Source: Halobacillus halophilus
GTDB taxonomy: Bacteria; Bacillota; Bacilli; Bacillales; Halobacillaceae
Reading direction: 5' to 3'
NCBI RefSeq assembly: GCF_020171985.1
Contig: NZ_JAIVAL010000003.1
Coordinates: 280,919 to 344,918, forward strand
DNA: 64,000 nucleotides
Made by a program: the position numbers and the translations under genes. The notes below the pieces were generated by a model. That model was not told where the DNA came from, made no database searches, and was given only the letters and a program-made list of their open reading frames with translations. Positions 1-9,206 of this stretch are shown here, piece after piece. Every line of letters starts with the position of its first letter. Position 1 is the stretch's first letter.

Positions 1-268
1 TTTCTGGTGTTCCTACACCTAGGAACACCGCATCTGCATCTTTGTAAGCACTTTGGTAATCTGTGGTGTAATCGATTCTTCCTTTGGAGTAGTTTTTCTG
101 CATGAGTTCTTCCAACCCTGCTTCATAAATTGGAGAAACTCCTGACTTCATTACTTCAACTTTTTCTTCATCAATGTCTACACAAATTACTTGATGGCCC
201 ATCTCTGCGAAGCACACGCCAGCGACTAAGCCAACGTATCCGGTTCCTGCTACTGCTATTTTATACAT
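1..268 (-). CDS. UDP-glucose/UDP-sugar 6-dehydrogenase, N-terminal part (cut by window edge)
   Basis: The minus strand from the ATG at 268 reads a Rossmann NAD-binding start, MYKIAVAGTGYVGLVAGVCF, followed by VDIDEEKV and a FLGVGTPE segment at the window edge. This is the N-terminus of the UDP-glucose/UDP-ManNAc dehydrogenase family (TuaD/Ugd-like), which oxidises C6 of a UDP-sugar to the uronic acid in the cytoplasm. A GGAG ribosome site lies just upstream. It is the last visible gene of the polysaccharide cluster, 52 bases after rmlB. Only about 89 residues are visible, so the catalytic Cys region and the substrate (Glc or ManNAc) cannot be judged. The family call is firm and the substrate is open. 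Confidence 0.85.
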   Translation of the reverse strand, partial: MYKIAVAGTGYVGLVAGVCFAEMGHQVICVDIDEEKVEVMKSGVSPIYEAGLEELMQKNYSKGRIDYTTDYQSAYKDADAVFLGVGTPE

Positions 269-320
269 ATAAAGTCTCCTCTCTCAATTTTAACCCGGCT
301 TCACTACTCTTGATTTTTAA

Positions 321-1367
321 CTAACAGTTATACATGTGGTCATAGTAATTAATGTAGTCACCTGATGTTATATCTTCCATCCACTCTTCATTTTCTAAGT
401 ACCATTTAATGGTTTTTTGAATTCCTTCTTCAAAAGAGTATTCAGGAGACCAACCTAACTCACTCATAATTTTAGTATTGTCAATCGCATATCTTCGATC
501 ATGGCCAAGCCGATCTTGAACATGTTTAATTAAACTCTCACTTTTATCTAACTTATTCAATATTAACCTTACAATTTCTATATTCTTTTTTTCGTTGTTT
601 CCACCAATATTATAAATCTCCCCATTTTTCCCATAACGAAGCACGCAGTCAATTGCCCTACAGTGATCTTTAACATGTAACCAGTCACGAACCTGGCATC
701 CATCTCCATAAACTGGTAGTGACTTCTCTTTTAAAGCATTATTAATCATTAAAGGAATTAATTTTTCTGGAAACTGTAGGGGCCCATAATTATTCGAGCA
801 ACGTGTTATATTAATTGGTAAACCATAAGTTTCATGGTATGCACGTACTATCATGTCTGAAGCAGCTTTGGAAGCAGAGTAAGGGCTATTTGGAGCCAAA
901 CCTGTTTCCTCGGTAAAATAACCTGTTTCTCCTAACGTCCCATAAACCTCATCAGTAGAAATTTGAATAAACTTAACTTCATCTTTAAATTTAATATCAT
1001 ATTTATTTTCTGACTCGCTCTTCCAATAATTCAATGCAGCATCTAATAAAGCTTGCGTACCAATTACATTTGTGTTTAAAAAAATTTCCGGGTCTGAAAT
1101 ACTTCTATCTACATGAGATTCTGCTGCAAAGTTTATAACTACTTGAATGTCGTATTTTTGAAAAACATTTTCAAGTAAAATGCGGTCCTCTATACTTCCT
1201 TTAATAAAAAAATATCTATCATTATTTTGAACATCTTGTAAGTTTTTTAAGTTCCCAGCGTATGTCAAAGAATCAATATTAATTATATTATGGTCGAAAT
1301 TTTTGAGCATGTGTTTTACGAAATTTGATCCGATGAAGCCCGCTCCACCGGTTACTAAAATATTCAT
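321..1367 (-). CDS. rmlB: dTDP-glucose 4,6-dehydratase RmlB
   Basis: This 348-residue extended SDR converts dTDP-glucose to dTDP-4-keto-6-deoxyglucose. The sequence shows the GGAGFIGSNF nucleotide-binding motif at the N-terminus, STDEVYG near residue 135 with the catalytic Asp-Glu pair, YSASKAASD (YxxxK) near 160, and NNYGPLQFPEKLIP, all characteristic of RmlB. Length is normal for the family. Its ATG overlaps the rmlA stop codon (TAATG), so the two are translationally coupled. No rmlC or rmlD is visible, while a WecE-like aminotransferase and a formyltransferase lie upstream. The keto sugar therefore probably feeds an amino sugar rather than rhamnose, unless rmlCD lie beyond the left edge. 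Confidence 0.95.
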   Translation of the reverse strand: MNILVTGGAGFIGSNFVKHMLKNFDHNIINIDSLTYAGNLKNLQDVQNNDRYFFIKGSIEDRILLENVFQKYDIQVVINFAAESHVDRSISDPEIFLNTNVIGTQALLDAALNYWKSESENKYDIKFKDEVKFIQISTDEVYGTLGETGYFTEETGLAPNSPYSASKAASDMIVRAYHETYGLPINITRCSNNYGPLQFPEKLIPLMINNALKEKSLPVYGDGCQVRDWLHVKDHCRAIDCVLRYGKNGEIYNIGGNNEKKNIEIVRLILNKLDKSESLIKHVQDRLGHDRRYAIDNTKIMSELGWSPEYSFEEGIQKTIKWYLENEEWMEDITSGDYINYYDHMYNC

Positions 1368-2260
1368 TAGGATTGTTTCACCTCATTTAAATAAGTTGAA
1401 TCAGAAAGCTCTTTCAAATACCTTCCATATGCTGTCTTAATTAAAGGTTCAGCTAATTTACTTAGTTGTATATTATTGATATAACCTTTACGAAAAGCAA
1501 TTTCTTCAATACATGCAATATATAAACCCTGTCGTTTTTGAATGGCTTCTACAAAGTTAGACGCTTCTAACAAAGACTCATGTGTGCCTGTATCTAACCA
1601 TGCTATCCCACGTCCAGTTAATTCAACATTTAGTTCTCCTCTTTCGAGGTATTCATTTATAATTGAAGTAATTTCTTTTTCTCCTCTTTGTGACGGTTTT
1701 ACTTTTTTAGCTATTTCTATTACATCATTATCAAAAAAATATAAACCTGGTACAGCAAAGGAAGATTTGGGGTTGCTGGGTTTTTCTTCAATTGATAAGG
1801 CTTTAGAATTATTGTCAACTTCTACAACTCCATAAGCTCGAGGATCTTTTACATAACAACCAAATATTGTTCCTCCACTTTTCATCTTTGCTACTTCCAT
1901 AATTCGATTACCAAAATTAGAGCCATAAAAAATATTATCACCTAATACTAAAGCTACACTTGAATCACCAATAAATTCCTCTCCTAAAATAAAGGCTTCA
2001 GCAAGCCCGTTTGGCTTTTCTTGAACAGCATATGTAAACTCTACACCTATATCACTTCCATCTCCTAGCAGTTCCTTAAAAACGCTTATATCTCTAGGTG
2101 TGGATATTATTAATATTTCTCTTATTCCAGCTAACATTAATACTGATAACGGATAATATATCATAGGTTTATCGTACACTGGTAAAATTTGTTTAGAAAC
2201 TGCTTTTGTTATGGGGTGGAGACGGGTCCCAGATCCGCCAGCTAATATAATACCTTTCAT
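1367..2260 (-). CDS. rmlA: glucose-1-phosphate thymidylyltransferase RmlA
   Basis: This protein makes dTDP-glucose from glucose-1-phosphate and dTTP, the first step before RmlB. The 297 residues begin with [20 protein letters not shown], the nucleotidyltransferase signature loop, followed by [17 protein letters not shown], which is diagnostic of RmlA. LGDNIFYG and EEKPSNPKS carry further active-site segments. Length matches the short RmlA type (about 290 residues). An AGGAGG-like site precedes the ATG. It lies about 80 bases downstream of the flippase gene and overlaps rmlB by one base. The call is secure. Confidence 0.95.
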   Translation of the reverse strand: MKGIILAGGSGTRLHPITKAVSKQILPVYDKPMIYYPLSVLMLAGIREILIISTPRDISVFKELLGDGSDIGVEFTYAVQEKPNGLAEAFILGEEFIGDSSVALVLGDNIFYGSNFGNRIMEVAKMKSGGTIFGCYVKDPRAYGVVEVDNNSKALSIEEKPSNPKSSFAVPGLYFFDNDVIEIAKKVKPSQRGEKEITSIINEYLERGELNVELTGRGIAWLDTGTHESLLEASNFVEAIQKRQGLYIACIEEIAFRKGYINNIQLSKLAEPLIKTAYGRYLKELSDSTYLNEVKQS

Positions 2261-2340
2261 TTTTAACCTCCTAGTAAATATTAATTAAAAACTTAATTAA
2301 ATGTCCATAATATTAACTTTTTTTAAGCTTTGATGTTCAA

Positions 2341-3615
2341 TCACTCTTCCTTTGTCAATATTATCTGCACTATAATAAAAAGAGTTATATAGCTTATTGT
2401 ATTGATAATAGAGTATAGAAGTATAGTTTCGAATGCAGAAAAGCTCTTTATATTAGCTATTAAAAAAACGAGTATAATAAAAACTAATCGAAAAGCATTC
2501 ATTATTAAACCAATGTTTTGCCTTTCCAATATCTCTAAAATACGTCCCATAGGTAAGATTATAAAATGAGCATATGCTATCACTGATAGCAACCGCGCAT
2601 ATACCCCTGCTTCATACCAATTTTCACCAAAAACTAAACTGAACAACATAGGACCAAATAAAAAAAATATTATTAATGGGACTAAACCAATTAAAGCTAA
2701 TTTTTTGGTTAATTTTAAAGATAATATTTTAATTTTCTTCGGATTGCTTTTCCCAATACTAGCAGCCTCAGAGTAAAAAACTTGAGAAACAGACATAGCA
2801 ATCAGAGTAATAGGTAAATTTACAATTGAGTTAGCCAATCCATAATGACCTGACACTGTAGTTCCAAATAAAGCAGCTAAAACTAAAATCGGTGCTTGAT
2901 TTCCAATTGTATAAACATAGTTACTAGGTGCTGAATATAAAGGAAATCTAACATACCTCTTTAATAACGTTTTCATTTCATATAATGAAAATGATTCTTT
3001 TAAATGATTTCTATTTTTTATTAATGGTAAAGAAAGTCGATACACTCCTCCACTTTGACCAATAACATGGGCAAAAATTAAACCAGCAGGCCCAAAACCT
3101 AATAATCCAAAAGAAATTTTACTAAAGTTAGATATCAAACTCCTAGTTATTTTAGTTCTTGTGACAGTTGTAAAATCTTTGATTCGCAAAGAAAAGTGCA
3201 AAATAATATTATATCCTCCCAGACACAAGACACCTAAAGGGATTAAATACAAATAGTTGGCTAATTCTTCGCTATTCAACAACTCTATGATTGCGTTGCC
3301 CCATATTAATAATATTAGTGACAGCATTAATAAAAATGAAGTTAATACTATGAAAGAAGCAAATATTAGATTATAGGCAGCTTTATTATCTTGTGCTAAA
3401 GGAATTGCTTTTTGATAATCTAAAGATGCCCCTATACTTAATAACATAAGAGTTGAAATATAAACAGTAAGTACACCGTATTCTTCAGGTGTATAAATCC
3501 TTGTAATGATAGGCGATAAAACTATAGACAGGATCTGCGCAAAAGCTGTTCCACTTGTAACTAACGCTATATTTCTTACAAACTTATTTTCAAAGAGCTT
3601 TTTAAACTTATTCAA
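2341..3615 (-). CDS. Wzx-type oligosaccharide flippase
   Basis: This polytopic membrane protein (about 12-14 hydrophobic segments, 424 residues) has the N-terminal pattern of the MATE-like polysaccharide flippases (ALVTSGTAFAQILSIVLSPI, then YTPEEYGVLTVY). It should flip the lipid-linked repeat unit across the membrane for the EpsG-like polymerase encoded upstream. The frame is open to a TTG at 3633, but the AGGAG at about 3623 fits the TTG at 3615 best; the intervening ATG is too close to the site. It sits between the aminotransferase and rmlA genes. The family call is strong and the exact substrate is unknown. Confidence 0.85.
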   Translation of the reverse strand: MNKFKKLFENKFVRNIALVTSGTAFAQILSIVLSPIITRIYTPEEYGVLTVYISTLMLLSIGASLDYQKAIPLAQDNKAAYNLIFASFIVLTSFLLMLSLILLIWGNAIIELLNSEELANYLYLIPLGVLCLGGYNIILHFSLRIKDFTTVTRTKITRSLISNFSKISFGLLGFGPAGLIFAHVIGQSGGVYRLSLPLIKNRNHLKESFSLYEMKTLLKRYVRFPLYSAPSNYVYTIGNQAPILVLAALFGTTVSGHYGLANSIVNLPITLIAMSVSQVFYSEAASIGKSNPKKIKILSLKLTKKLALIGLVPLIIFFLFGPMLFSLVFGENWYEAGVYARLLSVIAYAHFIILPMGRILEILERQNIGLIMNAFRLVFIILVFLIANIKSFSAFETILLYSIINTISYITLFIIVQIILTKEE

Positions 3616-3648
3616 ATTCATTCTCCTAAACAAAACGGGAACTTATTA

Positions 3649-4782
3649 CTAATTTTTATAAAAACTTTTTATAAGACTTACAACTTTTTCAATATCCTTC
3701 TTTTTAATCTCAAAAAATATAGGCAGTCTCAATAAGCGTTCGCTCTCACTAGTAGTATAAATATCATCACCTATAAATTCTCCGTACTTTTCGCCAGCTA
3801 CAGAAGAATGAAGTGGGATATAGTGAAATGCTGTTTTTACATTATATTCATTTAAATAATTTATTAACCTCGACCTCTGTTCTATATCAATACATTTAAT
3901 ATAGAACATATGTGCATTGTGATTACAATCTTTGGGTATAGTAGGTAATTGAATAAATCCTTTATCCTCTAAATGTTTTAAACTACTATAGTACATGTTC
4001 CAAGTACTTAACCTATCACCATTGATTTTTTGAGCACTCTTCAGTTGAGGTAATAAATAGGCAGCATTAATTTCACTCGGTAAATAGGAACTGCCAATAT
4101 CTACCCATGTATATTTATCAACTTGACCTCGTATAAATTTACTACGATTTGTACCTTTCTCTCGAATAATTTCTGCACGTTCTAAAAGCTTCTCATTTCG
4201 TATAAGCAGCGCTCCCCCTTCGCCCATAGAATAATTTTTTGTATCATGAAAGCTAAAACAACCTAAATCACCAATTGTACCTAGTGGTTTACCTTTATAG
4301 GTAGACATAACACCTTGAGCGGCATCTTCAATAACGTACAGATTATATTTGCTAGCTATATTCATAATCACGTCCATTTCGCAAGCAACGCCTGCGTAAT
4401 GAACCGGAACAATAGCTTTTGTATTTGGGGTAATAGCATTCTCTATAAGATTTTCATCTATATTTAAGGTATCAGGTCGAATATCTACAAAAACTATCTT
4501 TGCTCCTCTAAGAGCAAAAGCATTGACTGTTGATACAAAAGTATAAGAGGGTGCTATAACTTCATCACCTGGTTTTATATTTATTAGAAGTGCAGCCATT
4601 TCAAGTGCATGTGTACAGGAAGTGGTTAAAAGGGATTTCGGAATTTTAAAATTATCTTCAAACCACTTCTGACACTTTTGAGTAATTGGGCCATCGCCAC
4701 TAAGTTTCTTATTAGATTTAATTGCCTCTTGTATATAGTCAATCTCATTTCCTAACACAGGTGGTTGATTGAATGGTATCAA
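3649..4782 (-). CDS. dTDP-4-amino-4,6-dideoxyhexose transaminase (WecE/RffA-like, DegT/DnrJ/EryC1 family)
   Basis: This is a PLP-dependent sugar aminotransferase of 377 residues. The N-terminus IPFNQPPVLGNEIDYI and the PLP-lysine motif SFHDTKNYSMGEGGAL closely resemble WecE/RffA, which converts dTDP-4-keto-6-deoxyglucose to dTDP-4-amino-4,6-dideoxygalactose. VIEDAAQGVMSTYKG supplies the cofactor-stacking region. With RmlA, RmlB and the formyltransferase encoded four bases upstream, it completes a plausible route to a dTDP-4-formamido sugar. Whether the amino group is set axial (Fuc4N) or equatorial (Qui4N) cannot be read from the sequence, though the WecE-like motif favours the galacto form. 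Confidence 0.87.
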   Translation of the reverse strand: MIPFNQPPVLGNEIDYIQEAIKSNKKLSGDGPITQKCQKWFEDNFKIPKSLLTTSCTHALEMAALLINIKPGDEVIAPSYTFVSTVNAFALRGAKIVFVDIRPDTLNIDENLIENAITPNTKAIVPVHYAGVACEMDVIMNIASKYNLYVIEDAAQGVMSTYKGKPLGTIGDLGCFSFHDTKNYSMGEGGALLIRNEKLLERAEIIREKGTNRSKFIRGQVDKYTWVDIGSSYLPSEINAAYLLPQLKSAQKINGDRLSTWNMYYSSLKHLEDKGFIQLPTIPKDCNHNAHMFYIKCIDIEQRSRLINYLNEYNVKTAFHYIPLHSSVAGEKYGEFIGDDIYTTSESERLLRLPIFFEIKKKDIEKVVSLIKSFYKN

Positions 4783-4786
4783 TTTG

Positions 4787-5671
4787 TTATACTCCTTTAA
4801 ATCTACTTTTGAATTTTTTTAATGGGAAGATACTTTTTTTCTTAGAGTCAACCGCTTTTGTTACTTTTAGCAGACCACTTCCACATACTACAATCGGAAA
4901 ACCTTGTTCTATAAATACAACTTTGCCTACATCTCTATTTTCGATTATTCTATCTTGATAGATTTCTACTTCTTCTATTTTTATTAAATCTCCATTTAAA
5001 TAAGACTTTGCGCCTTGAAAAGGAAAAGACAAAGCATCTACTGTCCTTTTTAATTTACATGCATCGTTTTCCCAATTAATAAAATAGTCTTCCTCATCCC
5101 TCCATAAACTGTACGTTGCCTCATTATGGTTTTGAGGAACGCTTCTTATATTGCCTTTATCTAATAATACTTTATAGATCGATATTACAACTTCTGAATA
5201 TAAAATAGATATATTATTTATCGCTTCTTCAATTTTTAAAGGATATGTAATTGGCAAAGCTCTTTGCATTACTATATTTCCCTCATCATAATTCTCGGAA
5301 GCGTATAAAGCAGTTACACCAAGCTCTTTTTCCCCATTTATGAGCATATTTACAAGCGGAGAGAAACCTCTATATTTTGGTAGTAACGAATCATGAATAA
5401 CGATTAGTTTGTTAGTATCTTTTATCATCCACTTCCAACCTATAGCAATCTTATATCCATTACATTGTGGTTTAGCTTGTTTTCTATCATAAACCATAAT
5501 ATTATAACTCTCACAAAGACTTCTAATATCTTCAAAATAATCTTCCACCACATTTTCATCTCGGGAAGTAACTACAAATTTTATTTTAGCGGAGTCAAAT
5601 GTTTTTAAGAAATCCCTAAGAACTATGTAACCTTTTCTATTCATCACATAAAATGATAATTCCATTTTCAA
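4787..5671 (-). CDS. formyltransferase-family protein, probable sugar-nucleotide N-formyltransferase
   Basis: The 294 residues carry the methionyl-tRNA formyltransferase fold signature IHDSLLPKYRG near residue 108 with the catalytic His, and a following Asp in NYDEGNIVM. The C-terminal part (WRDEEDYFINW, then NRDVGKVV) resembles the accessory domain of Fmt-like enzymes. It should transfer a formyl group from N10-formyl-THF to the amino sugar made by the adjacent WecE-like enzyme. The Asn usually two residues before the His is Val here. The frame opens at a TTG, but an in-frame ATG at 5665 is better spaced from the GGGA site. A housekeeping Fmt is unlikely in this context. Confidence 0.75.
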   Translation of the reverse strand: MKMELSFYVMNRKGYIVLRDFLKTFDSAKIKFVVTSRDENVVEDYFEDIRSLCESYNIMVYDRKQAKPQCNGYKIAIGWKWMIKDTNKLIVIHDSLLPKYRGFSPLVNMLINGEKELGVTALYASENYDEGNIVMQRALPITYPLKIEEAINNISILYSEVVISIYKVLLDKGNIRSVPQNHNEATYSLWRDEEDYFINWENDACKLKRTVDALSFPFQGAKSYLNGDLIKIEEVEIYQDRIIENRDVGKVVFIEQGFPIVVCGSGLLKVTKAVDSKKKSIFPLKKFKSRFKGV

Positions 5672-5706
5672 TAAATCCCACTTTCTATTAATGCAAAATA
5701 ATCATA

Positions 5707-6984
5707 TCACTTAAAAAAATTATAAATTTTATAAATTAAACGATAAAAGATATTTCTTCTAAAAAAAGGAAAATCCCCTCCATTAAAGGATGACTCTTCT
5801 AATTTTTTCAAGAATATATTCATTTGATCTTCAAATGAATAATGTTTATTAACAAAATTTAAGCTTTTCACAGAATAATCTTGTAAAATTTCAGGTCTAT
5901 TAAATACCTCACCTAAAACACTATACAGCTCTTTTCTCTGTATTAGTTCGCTTCCAGCGATTTTATAGTAATACCCGTCTCCTGCGTCCCCTTCTTTAGT
6001 GTCAAAAATCCAATTACTGTTTTTTTTATGATTTGAATCGTTTGTAAACGAATCTATAACTATTGAAGGGAGTCCGACTTGTGCCATCTTTTTTACTGTT
6101 AACCCCATACCTATACCTACATCATATTCTTTAAACATTACAGGTAACTTTTCAGGACTAACTTTTCCTATAAATTCTACCCTAATACCATTCTTCTCTA
6201 TATTTTCGCTAATATATTGTTTATCATAATCACTTCCAAAACCTATAATTCCATACTTAACATCATATTCAGGAAAGGAATTAGAAAGCGAACTTAAAAC
6301 TCTTGAAATTTCAATTATAGCTTCATTTTTAAAGTAATCAAACCTACCACACCATACAACCTTAATTTCCTTAACATTTTCATTTATTAATCTCTTAGGC
6401 GATGTCTGAACTGGCTGTATTGGTAATGTATTGATTTTGTTAGGGTTTAGAGGAACTGAGTAATACCAACTATTAAAAACAGGCACTGCTCTTGCACCAA
6501 AAAAATGTGCATTTTTCTCTTCAAATAATACTAATAGTTTTTGTTGGTAATAAAATTTCTTTCCATGACTTATTTTTTTTACAAACTTTTTTTTGGATTT
6601 TAATTTAGATTGTCTTGCCCAGTTTTCTGGGTGAGCCCATAAATTAATGTGCTTAAAGTTATTTTTATTAAAGATAGCTAAAGAATATTGTAATTTATTA
6701 TAATATGGTGAAATAACATAATATTGTTTACTAAGATTTAATTGGGATAGGACTGATTCTCTTTCCTTTTTTATCAAATTAGATGAAATAAATTCAATAT
6801 TTCTTTGAATTCTCTTTTTTACAAACTTAATATTATCGAATTTGGATAGCTCTTTTTCATATATGCTATTTTCATTAACAACAAAATACACGTTATGTTC
6901 AACTGATAATGCTTTTGCCATTTCTATAAACATTATCTCGATTCCACCAATGTTGTTATTAGAATCATTAAAAATTATATCCAA
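5707..6984 (-). CDS. GT4-like glycosyltransferase
   Basis: This 425-residue cytoplasmic glycosyltransferase has a GT-B fold. An early GGIEIMFIEMAKAL segment matches the N-terminal acceptor-domain start. Its C-terminal half carries KVVWCGRFDYFKN, then GFGSDYDKQYI and EFIGKVSPEKLPVMFKEYDVGIGMG, the usual donor-domain layout, although the canonical E-x7-E motif is weak. Translation probably begins at the TTG at 6984, which follows a GGGGTGAT site. It belongs to the repeat-unit assembly set of the cluster. Donor sugar and linkage cannot be read from the sequence. Confidence 0.75.
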   Translation of the reverse strand: MDIIFNDSNNNIGGIEIMFIEMAKALSVEHNVYFVVNENSIYEKELSKFDNIKFVKKRIQRNIEFISSNLIKKERESVLSQLNLSKQYYVISPYYNKLQYSLAIFNKNNFKHINLWAHPENWARQSKLKSKKKFVKKISHGKKFYYQQKLLVLFEEKNAHFFGARAVPVFNSWYYSVPLNPNKINTLPIQPVQTSPKRLINENVKEIKVVWCGRFDYFKNEAIIEISRVLSSLSNSFPEYDVKYGIIGFGSDYDKQYISENIEKNGIRVEFIGKVSPEKLPVMFKEYDVGIGMGLTVKKMAQVGLPSIVIDSFTNDSNHKKNSNWIFDTKEGDAGDGYYYKIAGSELIQRKELYSVLGEVFNRPEILQDYSVKSLNFVNKHYSFEDQMNIFLKKLEESSFNGGDFPFFRRNIFYRLIYKIYNFFK

Positions 6985-7023
6985 GATATCACCCCAAACA
7001 ACTATAACTTTATATAAGTCAGG

Positions 7024-7938
7024 TTAACTATTACTTTTAGGTAATTCCAACCAATTACCCATAATTTCTTCAGAGGAAGGAGGATTAAATCTTCCTACAC
7101 CTGCTTCATGGAAAAAAGTCAACTCTCCAAAGTAAATCTCATTATTATTTAATACGTAAAAATCCACTCTTACATGAGGAAAGTCTCTAGATAATGTTTT
7201 ACTTAATTCGATCATTAATTCTAAGTTATATGGTCTTTCTATATATTGACTTTCATCTCGAGGATATACTATTTCTATATCCGTCAAATTCCAGTTCAAG
7301 TCATAGATATTTCTCTTGTGATTACTATACCTATCGAAATCCACCTGGATAAGCTTTGGTTCACCATTAAAGCAGAAAAACTTATAATCTTTAAGTTGAT
7401 TGGAATCAACTTCTTCCAAGTATTTTTCACAAATTATTCTAGGTTTTATGTCTTTATATACCCACTCTCGATTGAACCAATAATAATTCTTATTCATCCA
7501 CTTTCTCATTCTTTTGAAAGACTTTTTCCAGTTTATTTCATCTTTATTCTTGCAAATTAAGTTAAAACCAGATCCATGTGTACCTTTGAGTACAAAAGAT
7601 TTTGGTAATTTATTTATCTCGATTTGATCTACTGAATCATATACAGCATATAATTCATTTAAGTATTGTTTACCAATTTTTTCTTCAACAAATTTTCTAA
7701 CTTCATACTTATCAGCACACTGAGTGGCTAATGAGTTGTACCAGTTTAATTTTAACCATTGCAATTTATCATTGAACTTTATAGGGTTATCAAGATCTAA
7801 ATCTCTATTTAGCCTTTTCTTGAATTGTTTTTTTAGTAAACGTTGATCTGAATTAAAATTTTTAAAATACAGATATTTTAAATCTTTATAAAAATCAACA
7901 ATTTGATCATTATTTTTCAATTTTTGCTTGATTGACAT
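7024..7938 (-). CDS. TupA-like ATP-grasp protein (copy 1)
   Basis: This 304-residue protein belongs to the ATPgrasp_TupA family, named after the teichuronopeptide gene of an alkaliphilic Bacillus. Visible family marks are KLQWLKLNWYN, CADKYEVRKFV near residue 75, SFVLKGTHGSG (nucleotide-binding), RIICEKYLEE, DYKFFCFNG, FPHVRVDFY and the closing IYFGELTFFHEAG, which places metal ligands. Such proteins are thought to ligate an amino acid or similar group to a surface polysaccharide. A second copy lies at 11546-12442 in the same operon. Substrate is unknown and the family call is strong. Confidence 0.82.
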   Translation of the reverse strand: MSIKQKLKNNDQIVDFYKDLKYLYFKNFNSDQRLLKKQFKKRLNRDLDLDNPIKFNDKLQWLKLNWYNSLATQCADKYEVRKFVEEKIGKQYLNELYAVYDSVDQIEINKLPKSFVLKGTHGSGFNLICKNKDEINWKKSFKRMRKWMNKNYYWFNREWVYKDIKPRIICEKYLEEVDSNQLKDYKFFCFNGEPKLIQVDFDRYSNHKRNIYDLNWNLTDIEIVYPRDESQYIERPYNLELMIELSKTLSRDFPHVRVDFYVLNNNEIYFGELTFFHEAGVGRFNPPSSEEIMGNWLELPKSNS

Positions 7939-8015
7939 AATTTAATACCCACCACCTATAAATTTAATTTAATAAAAATACTCCCTAATTATCTCTTTTG
8001 ATAATTAAGTTATTA

Positions 8016-9104
8016 TCAGTCAATGGTATCCATGAATGATTTCTCATAGCTATTCACCATATTAACAACATCAAATTTATACATATAATTTTTATTGTTG
8101 CTAATCATTCTTTCTCTGGTGTTTTCGTTTTTGAGTAGGACTTTAATTTTTTTTGCTATATCTTCTTTCTGTATATTTGCTTTAAATCCGTTTACGTTGT
8201 GAGAAATGATGTTATCGGGATTGTCGGTTGTTATAATTGGAATTTCGCAAGCCAGAGCTTCTAATAAGGCATTACTTAAACCTTCATATACAGAAGCCAA
8301 AACGAATATATCAGAATTAAATAAATATTTATAAGGGTTGCTATGGTAACCTAACATGATTACTTGATTTTCCAAATTTAAATCTTTTATTTTACTATTG
8401 ATTTTTTCTTTATCTTCACCTTCTCCAATTATTATTAATGTAGCATGGGTTTCTTCCAAGACTAATTTAAATGCTTCTATTAACATTAAGTGATTTTTTT
8501 GACTGGTCAATCTCCCTACAGAGATAATTTTAGGGGTAGCGAGTTCTTTAAAGGAACTTTCCACTTCTTCAGCTCTCTTAAATAAGATGTCATTAATATC
8601 AATAGAATTATATATTACTTCAATTAATTGATTTGGAACCCTTAAATTAGTTACTAATCTATTTTTCATAGTATGAGTTAATACAATACATTTATCTGCT
8701 TTCGGGTAGAAAATTTTAGCTAAAAATAACTTCGTTTTATTAGTAGATAAATCATTTATTTCTACAGCCTGTCTAATAATTATTTTGGGTTTTCTTTTAC
8801 TCAATATTTTGGCTAATATACCTATAATATTTATAGAGGTATCAATACTAAATAGTATATCTGGTCTCTCTTGATTAATATACCTAACTAAAGGAAATAA
8901 AGAAAAATGTACCCTTTTTGCTTTTAAATCTATTATTTTTATCTCATTTGGGACTTCTGTCAAATAAACTCCTCTATTATTTACTAGAGCTAAGCTGATC
9001 TCAAATTTATCTAAATCGATCTTTTTTAATAGATTAATAAGAAACTTTTGAACACCCCCGCCTCCCAAAGAATATAAAAATATTACTACCTTGATTTTTT
9101 TCAT
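8016..9104 (-). CDS. GT4 glycosyltransferase
   Basis: This 362-residue GT-B glycosyltransferase has SLGGGGVQKFLINLL at the N-terminus, ISVGRLTSQKNHLMLIEAF starting the donor domain near residue 193, IIGEGEDKEKI, and FVLASVYEGLSNALLEALACEIPII, the E-x7-E region of family GT4. Its position among flippase, polymerase and other transferases indicates a role in assembling the lipid-linked repeat unit on the cytoplasmic face. The GT4 call is secure; donor and acceptor are unknown. Confidence 0.88.
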   Translation of the reverse strand: MKKIKVVIFLYSLGGGGVQKFLINLLKKIDLDKFEISLALVNNRGVYLTEVPNEIKIIDLKAKRVHFSLFPLVRYINQERPDILFSIDTSINIIGILAKILSKRKPKIIIRQAVEINDLSTNKTKLFLAKIFYPKADKCIVLTHTMKNRLVTNLRVPNQLIEVIYNSIDINDILFKRAEEVESSFKELATPKIISVGRLTSQKNHLMLIEAFKLVLEETHATLIIIGEGEDKEKINSKIKDLNLENQVIMLGYHSNPYKYLFNSDIFVLASVYEGLSNALLEALACEIPIITTDNPDNIISHNVNGFKANIQKEDIAKKIKVLLKNENTRERMISNNKNYMYKFDVVNMVNSYEKSFMDTID

Positions 9105-9206
9105 TAGTTCACCAACTTCTTAAGTTAATCTTAAAATTAAACTTATAAAAACTTAGCATGATCATTTTCCCTTGATTTGCAGAAATTTGATTTCACAACT
9201 GAATAT

